Source: Arion vulgaris (Eukaryota > Mollusca > Gastropoda > Stylommatophora > Arionidae). From it: a DNA stretch of 64,000 nucleotides. The notes beneath the pieces are model-generated. The model did not search any database. It was not told where the DNA came from and saw only the letters and a list, made by a program, of their open reading frames with translations. The stretch is from NCBI GenBank assembly GCA_020796225.1, contig CM036761.1, positions 36,112,928-36,176,927 on the forward strand, read 5' to 3'. Both the position numbers and the translations under genes were made by a program. The first letter of the stretch is position 1. Every line of letters begins with the position of its first letter. Below, one piece after another: positions 1-10,754 of this stretch.

Positions 1-125
1 TTTCAACTGTTATGGGTTAATTGCTCAACTTAAAACACAAGACCTGCGTTATATCTTTTGTCTCCGACAGAACTAGGCACTCGATGTTATCCATACTGAG
101 ATCAGGAATGAATAAAAAATAACCT
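1..125 (-). repeat. SINE C fragment, truncated by window edge
   Basis: The segment with 'ctccgacagaactaggcact' and 'actgagatcagg' matches the middle of the longer copies at 36701-37110 and 56815-57245. Its order is the same as in those copies, so the tRNA-like head would lie to the right and the element reads on the minus strand. It is diverged and incomplete. Confidence 0.55.
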
Positions 126-531
126 ACACGTGGGGCAAAATGAGTGCCTTTGGAGTATGAGACAAGCATTGCACTTTAGCGCTACATAGATACCCATTAG
201 TTCAGAACGTATGAAAGCTATACATAATACATATCGATGAGTGTAACTTTAAGTGTTGTATTCCACTGGGAATATGAAGAAATTAGAGACAGATAGAAAT
301 ATATAAAGTAGATATATATATATATATATATGTATAGTAATAGTATGCGTAACGAAAGTGCCCTATAATTATGTTTATGTACATTTACTTACTGAAATGT
401 TGGCACACGAAGCTTCAATTATGGCTTTCCATGTTTTATTGTTCCTGACAACATTCGGTACAGTATTTCTGCAGGTCAGTGATTCTGTAGACAGTTTCTC
501 TTTCTATCATTCGTCTCCATGCTGTTCTTAA
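126..531. other. No gene seen; contains a short (TA)n
   Basis: AT-rich sequence with stop codons in all frames. A (TA)n run lies at about 312-332. Nothing else was recognised. Confidence 0.5.
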
Positions 532-1640
532 TCTTCTCTTCTTTACTATTCCTTTTTCCTCTTACTTCTTTCCTCTTTTTTTTTTTCTTTTCTTTTCTCT
601 TTCTTCTGTCTTTCTCTGTCTCCTTTCTTCTGTTCTCTTTCTTCTTTCCTCTTTCTTCTTTCCACTTTCTTCTTTCCACTTTCTTCTTTCCTCTTTCCTC
701 TTTCTTCTTTCCTCTTTCCTCTTTCTTATTTCCTCTTCCCTCTTTCCTCTTTCTTCTTTCCTCTTTCCACTTTCTTATTTCCTCTCTCTTCTTTCTTCTT
801 TCTTCTTTCCTCTTTCCACTTTCTTATTTCTCTTCTTCTTTCTTCTTTCCTCTTTCTTCTTCCCTCTTTCCTCTTTCCTCTTTCCACTTTCTTATTTCCT
901 CTTTCTTCTTTCTTCTTTCCTCTTTCCACTTTCTTATTTCCTCTTTCTTCTTTCTTCTTTCTTCTTTCCTCTTCTCTTTCTTCTTCTTCTTTCTTCTTTC
1001 CTCTTTCTTCTTTCTTCTTTCCTCTTTCTTCTTTCCTCTTTCTTCTTTCTTCTTTCCTCTTTCTTCTTTCCTCTTTCTTCTTTTCTCTTTCTTCTTTCCT
1101 CTTTCCTCTTTCCTCTTTCTTCTTTCCTCTTTCTTTTTTCTTCTTTCTTCTTTCCTCTTTCCTCTTTCTTCTTTCTTCTTTCCTCTTTCTTCTTTCTTCT
1201 TTCTTCTTTCCTCTTTCTTCTTTCTTCTTTCTTCTTTCTTCTTTCCTCTTTCCTCTTTCCTCTTTCCTCTTTCTTCTTTCTTCTTTCCTCTTTCTTCTTT
1301 CCTCTTTCTTCTTTCTTTTTCTTCTTTCTCTTTCTTCTTTCTTCTTTCTTCTTTCCTCTTTCTTCTTTCTTCTTTCCTCTTTCTTCTTTCCTCTTTCTTC
1401 TTCTTTTCTTCTTTCCTCTTTCTTCTTTCTTCTTTCTTCTTTCTTCTTTCCTCTTTCCTCTTTCTTCTTTCTTCTTTCCTCTTTCCTCTTTTCACTTCCT
1501 AGTTTTCTCTTCATTCTTTCCTCTTTCTTCTTTTCATTTTCTTCTTTCTAATGTCCCCTTTTTCTGTTGTCTTTCTTCTCTCCACTTTCTTCTAACCTCT
1601 TTCTTTTATCCCCTTTCTTCTGTCTGTAGTAGTGTGCCAG
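532..1640. repeat. 1.1-kb polypyrimidine (CTTT/CCTC) tract
   Basis: The plus strand is almost purely C and T, built from TTTCTTC and TTTCCTC blocks of 7-10 bases in irregular order. The long reading frames in it, rich in S/F/L on one strand and K/E/R on the other, are by-products of the composition. Such homopurine-homopyrimidine mirror tracts are known to be able to form triplex (H-) DNA. Confidence 0.95.
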
Positions 1641-1995
1641 GACCGGGTACAACCGTTCCCTAACCCCAGGTAGTAGCTAGCAGACTCAGACTAGACAGGT
1701 AGTTTAGATAGATAAGTTTGTAGAAACGAGTAAGTAGAGACTAGTGTTTGCACACCAAATCTGCTCACTTTGAGCAGTAGCAACACTAGAACGAGACATT
1801 GACGTAGTGAAGCTAGTTGACGTAGATTTGTTAGTACTGCTTAGCGACGTAGTGACAACATAGGGAGACGAACATGAACATTGAAAGGAGACAGACGTGT
1901 TTTTAGGCAAGAACGTTTATGCTTATATGTCAATAAACATGTAACATGCCACCAAGAATTGAGTTTAGATATTATTACCGTCTGGTATGAATCAT
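1632..1995 (+). mobile_element. LTR-like repeat, copy 1 (putative solo LTR)
   Basis: It shares an ordered set of short blocks with 17200-17545 (minus) and 54120-54470 (plus): 'gcaacacta.aacgaga', 'gacgtagt', 'acgtagtgac', and an AATAAA near the 3' end ('gtcaataaacatgta', about 1928). The 350-bp size, the AATAAA near the end and the lack of coding capacity suggest solo LTRs of one retrotransposon family. No internal region, primer binding site or clean TSD was seen, so the LTR call is an inference. Confidence 0.5.
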
Positions 1996-2539
1996 CATCA
2001 TGAGAGAATGGAAATTGTAGAACCATCATCAAATCCTACAAATCATAAACCAACATCACCGACCAACATCCTACAACATGTCCTCTTTCTTCTGTCCTCT
2101 CTTTTCTCTTCCTTATTTTCTCTTCCCGCTCGTCTCCCCGTGAGTGGTGTTGTTTTTTTCTTGTATATCTGAAGACATTGGTAAAACATGACCCTTCTAT
2201 GTGCATATAAATTATTTTATAATGATATTCATTGTTTTCAGTTTCGTTGTTTGAATAATCCTATTGTTTAATATTCGGTATGGCTAGAATATTCTCTAGA
2301 TTCTGCACAAACATTAATAGTAAAATGTAGACATTCTTACATATATATATGCTCGTATATACACATATATACATATTTGGACGTAAATAATTTAGTTAGT
2401 TGGTTAACAGAACTGACGTCAATGCAATCCGGTAATACCAGTAGGTGCTCATTGTCTGTCAGCAGATAGCGAAGTGTATACAAGCTGACAGTTTACAGTA
2501 TCGTGCCGCTTGTGTATACGTCTAGACCGTTCGGGTACT
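1996..2539. other. No gene seen
   Basis: AT-rich sequence with a short pyrimidine run (about 2080-2130) resembling the tract at 532-1640. No recognised element. Confidence 0.5.
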
Positions 2540-3245
2540 TGGAGTAGAGAAGTGATATCCAGTTCTAGCACTTGGAGTAGAGAAGTGCTGTCCAGTTCTA
2601 TCACTTGGAGTAGAGAAGTGCTGTCCAGCTCTATCACTTGGAGTAGAGACGTCCAGTTCTATCACTTGGAGTAGAGAAGTGCTGCCCAGCTCTATCACTT
2701 GGAGTAGAGACGTCCAGTTCTAGCACTTGGAGTAGAGAAGTGCTGCCCAGCTCTATCACTTGGAGTAGAGACGTCCAGTTCTAGCACTTGGAGTAGAGAA
2801 GTGCTGCCCAGCTCTATCACTTGGAGTAGAGACGTGCAGTCCAGTTCTATCACTTGGAGTAGAGAAGTGATATCCAGTTCTAGCACTTGCACTTGGAGTA
2901 GAGAAGTGATATCCAGTTCTAGCACTTGCACTTGGAGTAGAGAAGTGATATCCAGTTCTAGCACTTGCACTTGGAGTAGAGAAGTGATATCCAGTTCTAG
3001 CACTTGCACTTGGAGTAGAGAAGTACTGTCCAGTTTTAGCACGTGGAGTAGAGAAGTGCTGTCCAGTTTTAGCACTTGGAGTAGAGAAGTACTGTCCAGT
3101 TCTATCACTTGGAGTAGAGAAGTGATATCCAGTTCTAGCACTTGGAGTAGAGACGTGCAGTCCAGTTCTAGCACTTGGAGTAGAGAAGTGTTCTCCAGTT
3201 CCAGCACCTGGAGTAGAGAAATGCTGTCTAGTTCCAGCACTCCGA
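2540..3245. repeat. Minisatellite, 33-bp unit with 28- and 39-bp variants
   Basis: About 21 units containing 'cacttggagtagagaagtg' followed by 'atatccagttctag' or 'ctgtccagttctat'. A 39-bp variant carries an extra 'cacttg' and a shorter one lacks about 5 bases ('gagacgtccag'). The 33- and 39-bp units are multiples of three, so long reading frames (STWSREV...) run through it; these are not evidence for a protein. Confidence 0.95.
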
Positions 3246-3404
3246 GTACGGCGATGTACGGAAATCTACAAATCGGACGTGATCAGACCAGACCAGATCT
3301 GGAGAAAACCGTGGGTACGGTAATACGAAGTCAATTGGCGTTTAAAGACAAAGACACGTGTGTCTTATAGTATCACATAAGTAAGCAAGATGTATTCGAT
3401 GTAT

Positions 3405-3550
3405 CTTCTTCTTCTGTCTTCACCCGCTATGAATTCAGGCGAAGCCATTCACCTGGTGTGGCGCCTCTGACTGATTTTTGCGTGAAAGCCTGCTTACCAT
3501 TTAATTGGTTTCCTCGCCATACAGGCAGGCCTTCTCAGACTTCAGAGGTA
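3405..3550. repeat. Dispersed repeat M, copy 1
   Basis: It shares 'cgcctgctatgaatt'-like sequence, 'tctgactgat' and 'gcaggcag'-type blocks with 58870-59005, in the same order. Family unknown. Confidence 0.45.
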
Positions 3551-3775
3551 AGATTCGATGTATTAAATCTCTAGTCATCTTTCTTATTTAGATTTATGTT
3601 TTAGTTTATTTAGTGTTTATTGTCTCTATATTTATTTCCTTGAAAAAGACCTATGGTCGAAACATGAGATTGTCGGTAGTTTTGTACCATTTCGAGCAGA
3701 GAATTACTGTTTGAACGTTTTTATATATTGGGCGCATCTGACTGTTAGTTGTGGGGTGCGGCGCCTATGATGATT

Positions 3776-3817
3776 ATACTACTACTACTACAACTACTAC
3801 TACTACTACTACTACTT

Positions 3818-3863
<46 letters not shown>

Positions 3864-3877
3864 TACTACTACTACTT

Positions 3878-3908
<31 letters not shown>

Positions 3909-3927
3909 TACTACTACTACTACTACT

Positions 3928-3960
<33 letters not shown>

Positions 3961-3974
3961 TACTACTACTACTT

Positions 3975-4008
<34 letters not shown>

Positions 4009-4012
4009 TACT
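3776..4012. repeat. (CTA)n trinucleotide microsatellite
   Basis: About 237 bp of CTA units with periodic TTC interruptions. Poly-L, poly-T/Y and poly-S/V frames are artefacts of the repeat. Confidence 0.97.
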
Positions 4013-4434
4013 AAAATCAAGAGTAATTTTAAAATGTATAAGCTTTCTCCAGTGAAAAAAGCAGCGGGTGCGGCTAAATGACAGTAGAATGGTTACAAAC
4101 GAAAACAAGATTGAAAGAATCTCACAAGAGTGAAAAAATCGTCTTCATGGAAATGATTAAAAAAACGCAGAAATGTGTGTTTTCTTGAGAAATCCGGCAG
4201 AGTAAAATAGGGAGCCATAAACGTATGACACGGGTGCATGGTGCTTGAGGGGACCGTCTTGGAAACGTTGGAGTAGAGCATATGAGACGTACCGCTGTCA
4301 TCACTGGTCCCTGTTGACTTCATTGTTTTGTATGATGTTATATTTCTTGTTTCTAGATCACATCTTCGCTGATGGTTGGATCATGAACATGGGGAAAAAC
4401 AATTTTAGATTTGAAATACAGTAATTAGATAGAA
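4013..4434. other. No gene seen
   Basis: No recognised element or convincing coding region. Its end (4427-4434, 'agatagaa') is the putative TSD of the next element. Confidence 0.45.
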
Positions 4435-5825
4435 AAGCGTTTCCCAAACTGGGGTGCGAGGTACTCATTAGGAGTCCTCAAGCGCGTGAAGATATATGAT
4501 CAACAAATGAACAGATACAGGTATTAAGAGCTTCCGAAAAAACAAGTAGACAAACACGGGACTCGAACCACTTACCCTAGTCCTTTCGACACCAATCGCC
4601 TAGCCTAGCAATACGAGCGTCCTTACGTACACAACCAATGAGCCATTCTAAAAAAATTGACTCACGGGGGAGTGTCTTTCTCAAACGCTTGTTATTACCA
4701 GACACAGAAACAATCAGGTAGGGTTCGTTAATAGTGTTTGCACAGGCACATGCTATGAGCTTGTTGTGCCTGTATATATTAGATACGACACAATATCACA
4801 CATATATACACATATAACAAACATGTACACATCATTCAAAGTAGCTTCAAATTAATTCTAAGATGAGCACAAGGAGTTTTTTTTACAAGAACCCCAGAGG
4901 AAGCAACTGAAGTAACGAATATGATCAACAAATGAACAGATACAGGTATTAAGAGCTTCCGAAAAAACAAGTAGACAAACACGGGACTCGAACCACTTAC
5001 CTAGTCCTTACGACACCAATCGCCTAGCCTAGCAATACGAGCGTCCTTACGTACACAACCAATGAGCCATTCTAAAAAATGACTCACGGGGAGTGTCTTT
5101 CTCAGACGCTTGTTATTAGCCAGACACAGAAACAATCAGGTAGGGTGATGTGTACATGTTTGTTATATGTGTATATATGTGTGATATTGTGTCGTCTCTA
5201 ATATACAGGCACAACAAGCTCATAGCATGTGCCTGTGCAAACACTATTAACGAACCCTACCTGATTGTTTCTGTGTCTGGTAATAACAAGCGTCTGAGAA
5301 AGACACTCCCCGTGAGTCATTTTTTAGAATGGCTCATTGGTTGTGTACGTAAGTGACGCTCGTATGCTAGGCTAGGCGATTGGTGTCAAGGACTAGGTAA
5401 GTGGTTCGAGTCCCGTGTTTGTCTACTTGTTTTTCGGAAGCTCTTAATACCTGTATCTGTTCATTTGTTGATCATATTCGTTACTTCCGTTGCTTCCTCT
5501 GGGGTTCTTGTAAAAAACTCCTTGTGCTCATCATTGAAGAAATATTATGATTTTTGAAATTTCAAACAGAAAAATACATTTTAAAACACGTATAAAAACA
5601 GTGGTAAACTAGTTCCTCTGCGAAATCAAAGGAACCGGACCAGCTGGAGTCTAAATATCTGGCAGGACACAATGAAAGATCATATGTAGTTCTCGCAGTC
5701 TGAAAACATTGTTTACTATTGTAACACACATATCTATTTTCATATATGTACACTTTTGGACGGTCCGCAGCAGAAAAATGTATTTAAAATGTGGTGCGCG
5801 GTAATGCAAAGTTTGGGAACAGCTG
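4435..5825. mobile_element. Putative non-autonomous hAT-type element (1.39 kb)
   Basis: The left end reads 'aagcgtttcccaaactgggg' and the reverse complement of the right end reads 'cagctgttcccaaactttgc', a short imperfect terminal inverted repeat. It is flanked by an imperfect 8-bp duplication ('agatagaa' at 4427-4434, 'agatagac' at 5826-5833). Ends of the type CAG-TTCCCAAAC and 8-bp TSDs are typical of hAT elements. No transposase is visible inside. The interior holds the foldback at 4497-5533 and 240 bp of AT-rich sequence. The boundaries are inferred from the TIR and TSD. Confidence 0.5.
4497..5533. repeat. Large foldback: A-B-L-A-B'-A'-L' (tRNA-like repeat)
   Basis: Block A (4497-4719) recurs directly at 4919-5145 and inverted at 5266-5478. 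Block B (4720-4835) recurs inverted at 5146-5265. Block L (4862-4918) recurs inverted at 5479-5533. The copies differ by only a few substitutions and indels. Read on the plus strand, the inverted A carries a box A-like 'tggctcattgg' and a perfect box B 'ggttcgagtcc', but they are about 70 bp apart, too far for a normal tRNA. So A looks like a tRNA-derived SINE head. The two L-A arms would pair across a 120-bp spacer. Confidence 0.85.
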
Positions 5826-6104
5826 AGATAGACAATTGAAGCGTTCTCAAAATTATGAACAAAATAAATTCCTGAATTAGAGAATGCGTGGAGTGATGCT
5901 GTCTTGTAAACAAACGACTTTAGTCAGTTCCCGAGTGATATCAAACTTAATATAACTATGCTTTTGCTTATTCTTTGCCTTCGTTGATCAAGCGATATTT
6001 ATACTCTTGTTTATAACCCAAATTCCACGTAAAGATAGCATTGAAGAATTGGAGTGGCTGCACATTTTTTTTTTACCTGGACAGGATCCAGAATTAGACT
6101 GTTC

Positions 6105-6365
6105 CAGCCGCACGAGTGGTTACAGGACCCACATTTGGGGTGTAAAGAATAGAACCACTGTTATCTGCCACGCATGTCGTAAGAGGTGACTAAGGAGGTT
6201 TGGCTGAAATCAGATGCATGTGTCCTAAAAGTGTAGAAGTCTATGCGTTTAGGGGCCTACCGAACCAATGTACAACGTATACACGTTCTTGGCAAAGATC
6301 GAACATATCACAAAGAGTGATTAAAATTGGTCGTAAAGAACGAACGCAAAGAAGAAGAAGAGACT
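6105..6365 (+). mobile_element. SINE A copy 1
   Basis: Starts with the module also found at the 5' end of the RTE LINE ('gtaaagaatagaaccactgt', 'catgtcgtaagaggtgacta'), continues through 'caacgtatacacgttcttgg' and 'atcacaaagagtgattaaaa' and ends in a GAA-rich tail ('gcaaagaagaagaag'). It is about 260 bp and non-coding. Confidence 0.75.
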
Positions 6366-6439
6366 GTTCCAGCACAACAAGACGAGAGGGTTCTTTGTGC
6401 AGCTCAGTAATACAAAACCTCAGCGATACAGGAGATAGG

Positions 6440-6985
6440 TAAAAGGAAAGAAGCTCAGTGATGTATAGCTCAGTGATAGGACATAGCTTCTTGTGCTTAG
6501 TCTATGCTTCCAAAGTGACCACTCAGTGATGTAGAAGCTAGGACATAGCTTCTTGTGCTTAGTCTATGCTTCCAAAGTGACCACTCAGTGATGTAGAAGC
6601 TAGGACATAGCTTCTTGTGCTTAGTCTATGCTTCCAAAGTGACCACTCAGTGATATAGAAGCTAGGACATAGCTTCTTGTGCTTAGTCTATGCTTCCAAA
6701 GTGACCACTCAATGATACAGAAGTTACGGTATAGCTCATTGTGCTTAGTATATGCTACCAAAGTGACCACTTAATGATGTAGAAGCTAGGACATAGCTTA
6801 TTGTGCTTAGTCTATTCTTCCAAAGTGACCACAGTGATACAGAAGCTACAGTATGCCCATTGTGCTTTATGCTTCCAAAGTGACCACTCAATGATGTAGA
6901 AGCTAGGCGATAGCTCATTGTGCTTAGTCTATGCTCTCAGATTGACCACTCAATGATGCAGAAGTTAAGGTATAGCTACGTGGCG
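6440..6985. repeat. Minisatellite, 62-bp unit, about 8 copies
   Basis: The unit contains 'aggacatagcttcttgtgct' and 'ccaaagtgaccactcagtga'; exact spacing is 62 bp at 6478, 6540 and 6602. The first half is nearly identical between units; the second half (from about 6710) is diverged with small deletions. It begins just after SINE A copy 1. Confidence 0.93.
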
Positions 6986-7129
6986 AGTCGCTAAGTTAAA
7001 TACAAATAAAATTCAGATATTTGTCAACGGATGTCTTCATCGGATTCACAGACTGAGATGGTATGAAAGAGTTGCAAACACAGACCAGGGGATAAGAACC
7101 CGACAGGAACCCATGATGACACAGGTTCT

Positions 7130-7520
7130 TCTTCTTCTTCTTCTCTTCCACCATTTACTTCATAATAGAAGTGTTGGAGGGATGGGTGGGGAACGTAGTG
7201 ATCTTGTGTGTGCTTGTTTTAAGGCACTTTGAAAAATGATATTCATTTTCGTAAGACTGTTCTTGATTTTGTCACCCCATCGTTTGCGGGTCTTCCTCTT
7301 GCTTTGTACTCATTATACTTTTTCTGTGTGGCTCTCTGTGGTAGGCGATACCAGGGCATTCTTGTCAGGTGTCCAAACCATTTAATCTGTTGTTCTTTTA
7401 TGAATTGTATGACTGGTTTCACATCCAATCTTCTTCTGATTTCTTCCTTTCTGTCTCTTCCTTTCTGCCTCAAACTTTTTGAAGTCGTGGTACACTTGAA
7501 GCTCTACAAAAAATCTTAGT
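7130..7520 (-). pseudogene. LINE J 3' end, 5'-truncated copy 1
   Basis: The minus strand encodes a fragment of the C-terminal part of a non-LTR retrotransposon polyprotein: 'QQIKWFGHLTRMPWYRLPQR' followed by 'KARGRPANDG'. The pattern FGHL-R(M) and then GRP is the tail that follows the reverse transcriptase in such LINEs, as in the copy at 40372-41082. No RT catalytic motif is included. A (TTC)n stretch at 7128-7144 is the likely 3' tail. Dead fragment. Confidence 0.65.
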
Positions 7521-7802
7521 TGCACAATACACAACAGCTTCATAAATAAGATGCAAAAAGCACAGAATTACAGAAATAATTGCAAAATTCTACGTACCTT
7601 TATTCATCATTTAATTTCTCCTTATGAGAAGCATGGGCCTGATGTGTCTTGGCGAATTTTACCTTGATGCCCGCTAGCACCGCGTTGCCGATCCCTGATC
7701 TGGGATTTCCTAGGAATGTCACCGGACACACTGGTACGCCTGGGCAACCCATTGAGAACCACTGCCATATATGCTGAATTCCACTACCTAACAAAAATTG
7801 GT

Positions 7803-8010
7803 GGTGTCTGTGGCTTAGGGATAGTGACTCGGTCTATTAACCCCGACGTTCTGAGTTCGATTCACGCTGCGGGCACTTTGATTGCAAATTATTTCTCGTA
7901 GATTTATACAAAAAGACGATGGCAACACACGTTCAGAAAGCAATGGCAAACTACTGAACGTAATAATACCTAGAAAATCACAAACAGCGTTCAAAAGCAT
8001 AATATAACCT
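7803..8010 (+). mobile_element. SINE E copy 1
   Basis: tRNA-like head 'gtgtctgtggcttagggata' with a box B-like 'agttcgattca', then the family body with 'ggcaaactactgaacgt' and 'cctagaaaatc'. It matches 30545-30800 and other copies. Confidence 0.65.
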
Positions 8011-8384
8011 TTATTTAGCATTTTATGTTGTTTTTAAAAAAGAATTAGTCTATATACAACATCATTGGAATGCGAGGATCACGTGACAGTTGTGGTCTTA
8101 TTTCATAGCTTGCTCGCCTGCCCAGGGTGTTCGTAGCGCGTTGTACGACATGTGACAAGCCACCTGTGAGTGCGGTTCCGTGGGCTGGTAGAAAAGCCAC
8201 AGGTTATCTAGATTTACTGTATTCGTGGCACCGAACCGAAGGTTTATGATGTCCATGGCACCGAGCCGAAGAGCTGAAAGCTCAAGTGCTTCTGGATCTA
8301 AAAAAAAAAAATTATAGTTTTTTTTTTTACTTGAGCCCGCCGGTCATATGTTATCGGAGGCCACGCTTATATATATAGGGCAAG
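8011..8384. other. No gene seen
   Basis: Contains a local duplication ('ggcaccgaaccgaagg' / 'ggcaccgagccgaaga', about 8227-8270) and a poly-A/poly-T pair at 8300-8331. Not otherwise recognised. Confidence 0.4.
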
Positions 8385-8520
8385 TACAGCATTGTTTTCT
8401 TCTTCTTCTTCTTCTTTGCGTTCGTTCTTTACGACCAATTTTAATCACTCCTTGTGATATGCTTGATCTTTGCCAAGAACGTGTGTACGTTGCACATTGG
8501 TTTGGTACATCATTGTATAT
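8385..8520 (-). mobile_element. SINE A copy 2, 3' half
   Basis: Reverse complement of the SINE A tail: (CTT)n then 'gcgttcgttctttacgacca', 'aatcactccttgtgat' and 'tttgccaagaacgtgtgtac'. It is the same subfamily as copy 1. The head is missing and SINE F copy 1 follows directly. Confidence 0.7.
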
Positions 8521-8521
8521 G

Positions 8522-8720
8522 AGTGCCGTGTTAACACAGTGGTTAGTGTAGTGGTGAAATGGATTTTTCCGACCCCAAACAGTTCTCATGTTGACCTAAT
8601 CTCAGTTGGATACCAGAACAACTCTGAGAAGTAATAGAGGTTGGAGTGACGTTGATCCCATTACACATTATGTGTTGCTGGTCAAAGAAAGTACTGGTCT
8701 AACCAAAACTGCATTTTATG
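8522..8720 (+). mobile_element. SINE F copy 1 (diverged)
   Basis: Head 'gccgtgttaacacagtggtt' followed by 'tttttccgaccc', 'cagttggataccag' and 'aactctgagaagta', in the order seen at 37552 and 60655. The head is tRNA-like, and box B is eroded. Confidence 0.6.
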
Positions 8721-8750
8721 ATCTATAACACAGTTATTTTACATGGTAAC

Positions 8751-9590
8751 ACGCCCGTGTGTTGCCAGGGACCGAAAAGAAAGCAAAGAATAGTAACACT
8801 GCGACCTACAAGGCCTGTCGTAAGAGGCGACTGAGATAGGGAAACAAAAACCGATTGAGCGCGTGACAAGCGTATGTATCTCTAAAGGCTGAAAATGTTT
8901 CTTATCCGGAACGACTTCACATAGTCAGAAAGGGCACATAGTGTTGACATACTCTTAGACGAAGATCATAAAGCAAACATATACGGCAAAAAATGATCGT
9001 TAAGTAGCAATGAATACACAAAGCAGGCGAAAAGTGAACGCTCCAATGACCAGTCCTAGAAGGGTCGTAAATTTTCCTAAAAAAAGAACGACATCACCCA
9101 GTCAGAAAATTTGCAAAGTAGTAAATGCTCTTTGACGTAGATCAAGCCAAAGTATACGACTTTAAAAAAGATCATTAAAAGTGTTTATCATACGATACAA
9201 AAGGTACGTCGCACTCAGTCAGAAAAGGTTGCAAAGTACAAAAGGCTCTTTGGCGTAGATCCAAGACTAATTATACGGCGATAAACGGATCATTACAGAG
9301 AATTGTACAGTGAACAGAGAATTGTACAGTGAACAGAGATTGTACAGTGAACAGAGAATTGTACAGTGAAGGGAATGAAAGTGTCTGACTGTCAGCAAGA
9401 CAGACTAGAACATTTCCTAGGCCGAAAACTTCCGTTTCGGATACGCTCGTCCTACATTAGTAGGGGTCTAACGGGGGCGCAACGTCCTAATCGTTCTTGA
9501 CAAAGAATGTTTATATATCACAATAAGAATGATCAAAATGGCCGAGAAGAACGAACGAAACAAACAAACAAACAAAAACAGGAACTTTGA
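8751..9590 (+). mobile_element. Composite repeat B copy 1 (expanded SINE A relative)
   Basis: Starts with the SINE A/RTE 5' module ('cacgcccgtgtgttgccagg', 'ctacaaggcctgtcgtaaga') and ends like SINE A ('cgttcttgacaaagaatg', 'gagaagaacgaacgaaac', AAAC tail). Between them lie three degenerate direct copies of a roughly 130-150-bp unit with 'cagtcagaaa', 'cgtagatcaa' and 'atacgacttt/atacggc...gatca'. A second copy is at 21850-22495. No coding capacity. Confidence 0.65.
9298..9376. repeat. 19-bp tandem repeat, 4 copies
   Basis: The unit 'agagaattgtacagtgaac' occurs four times within composite repeat B. Copy 2 of B (22300-22320) lacks this expansion. Confidence 0.9.
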
Positions 9591-10190
9591 CGTTACATTC
9601 ATGAGATAGATATATGTTCGACCTATCAGGAACCTATGTGTTAGACGTAGCAGGTTGATAAACGTTCGACTTGACAGGCACATAGGCGTTTGACTTGCAT
9701 ACATTTGGGCATTATATTTAGCTGAAACATAAACGTTTGACTCGACTAGGAAGATACTTCAGTTTTAGACTTTGAAGAGACGTTCACTTAGCGTGAACCT
9801 AGGCTCTAGACTTGTTAGGGATCACGTTTCTATACTTGACACATTTAGCATTACTCTATCCTACACTATTATGGTATAGTATATTTACGTGTCTTTCATT
9901 TCAGTTTTGTAAAATCATTTTAGTTCATATTTTGAATGAATATTTTATCTATCAGGCAAGTTCCACTATTTTGTGGGTGGTATTTTTCCAACTCTTTCAT
10001 AGTATTTTGCAACGAGTATCGTGTATTCATTGTTTGATAAAGATATTTTGATCGAAACGTTGATTTAGTCTGTGTCGAAATAAAAATAAAAAATAATCTT
10101 GCTATGTGTTTTAATTTTTTGCCCTCCGACATCCAAAAGACAAACGGATATTATTAAAGTATTTCATATTTAATATATTATATCATATTT
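9591..10190. other. No gene seen; degenerate short repeats
   Basis: At 9590-9830, diverged repeats of a motif like 'cgttcgacttgacagg' with 'cataggcgtt' occur. At about 10028-10062 is a short 'gataaagatattttgatcgaaacgt'-type motif that recurs elsewhere in the window. The rest is AT-rich. Confidence 0.4.
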
Positions 10191-10199
10191 ATGCTTCTG

Positions 10200-10415
10200 T
10201 TCTGCAACAGCTTGACATTAAAAAGAGTTGCCTAGTAATGAGCATAACAACAAGGAAAATTAAATATTACGGACACATCAAACGACATGAGTGCCTAAAG
10301 AAAATAATTTTGGAGGTAATGATGCCTGGAAGAAGAATGAGAGGATGACCTAGAAGACGATGGTGCAAGATGTCATTGAAGATCTGAGAATGACTGCTGG
10401 TCATGCCGGTTTTTC
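10200..10415 (+). pseudogene. LINE H copy 1, 3' end, decayed
   Basis: 'attaaatattacggacacat' corresponds to the K(Y/F)FGHIKRHE motif, and 'ctagaagacgatggtgcaag' to the GRPRRRW motif, of the LINE H C-terminal region seen intact at 49500-49965. There are many substitutions and at least one stop in GRP-. Confidence 0.6.
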
Positions 10416-10754
10416 TGGACAGCTGTCATGGAAACCAAGTTCCGGAAGGGACAAACTTGTTAAGGGACAAACTAGATAATGATGTTATTTGGTATGAGGA
10501 TGTCAAAATCGTAGTCCATATTTCAGCCTGTCAGAAGAGATTGGTTGTAACTTGTACGGACTGTATCTATATCCGATTCAAATCTCCGGGGTAGTTAGTG
10601 GATATGTTGTCTTTGACATACAGGAGTTTACAGTAATGACACAGCCGACATGTTGGCTGTAACAATGTACGTAATGGGATATATCTAATGTCAATAATTG
10701 TGGAGACAGCTCATTCACTGGAAGGGCAACATATTCATTGGGATGATTCTGTGA
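10416..10754. other. No gene seen
   Basis: Unrecognised AT-rich sequence between a LINE end and a minisatellite. Confidence 0.4.

Noticed and set aside
519..1514. 327- and 262-codon frames on opposite strands
   Set aside because: They come from a pure pyrimidine/purine tract and are low-complexity (F/L/S or K/E/R).
2801..3370. 189-codon Ser-rich protein
   Set aside because: It is generated by 33/39-bp repeats; the non-repeat tail shows no similarity to known domains.
5340..5440. Functional tRNA gene with boxes A and B
   Set aside because: Boxes are about 70 bp apart, no cloverleaf could be drawn, and the block is present in three copies in a foldback; it fits a SINE head.
7668..7790. SINE C fragment
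   Set aside because: Only a short 'ccctgatctggga'-type similarity; too weak to call.
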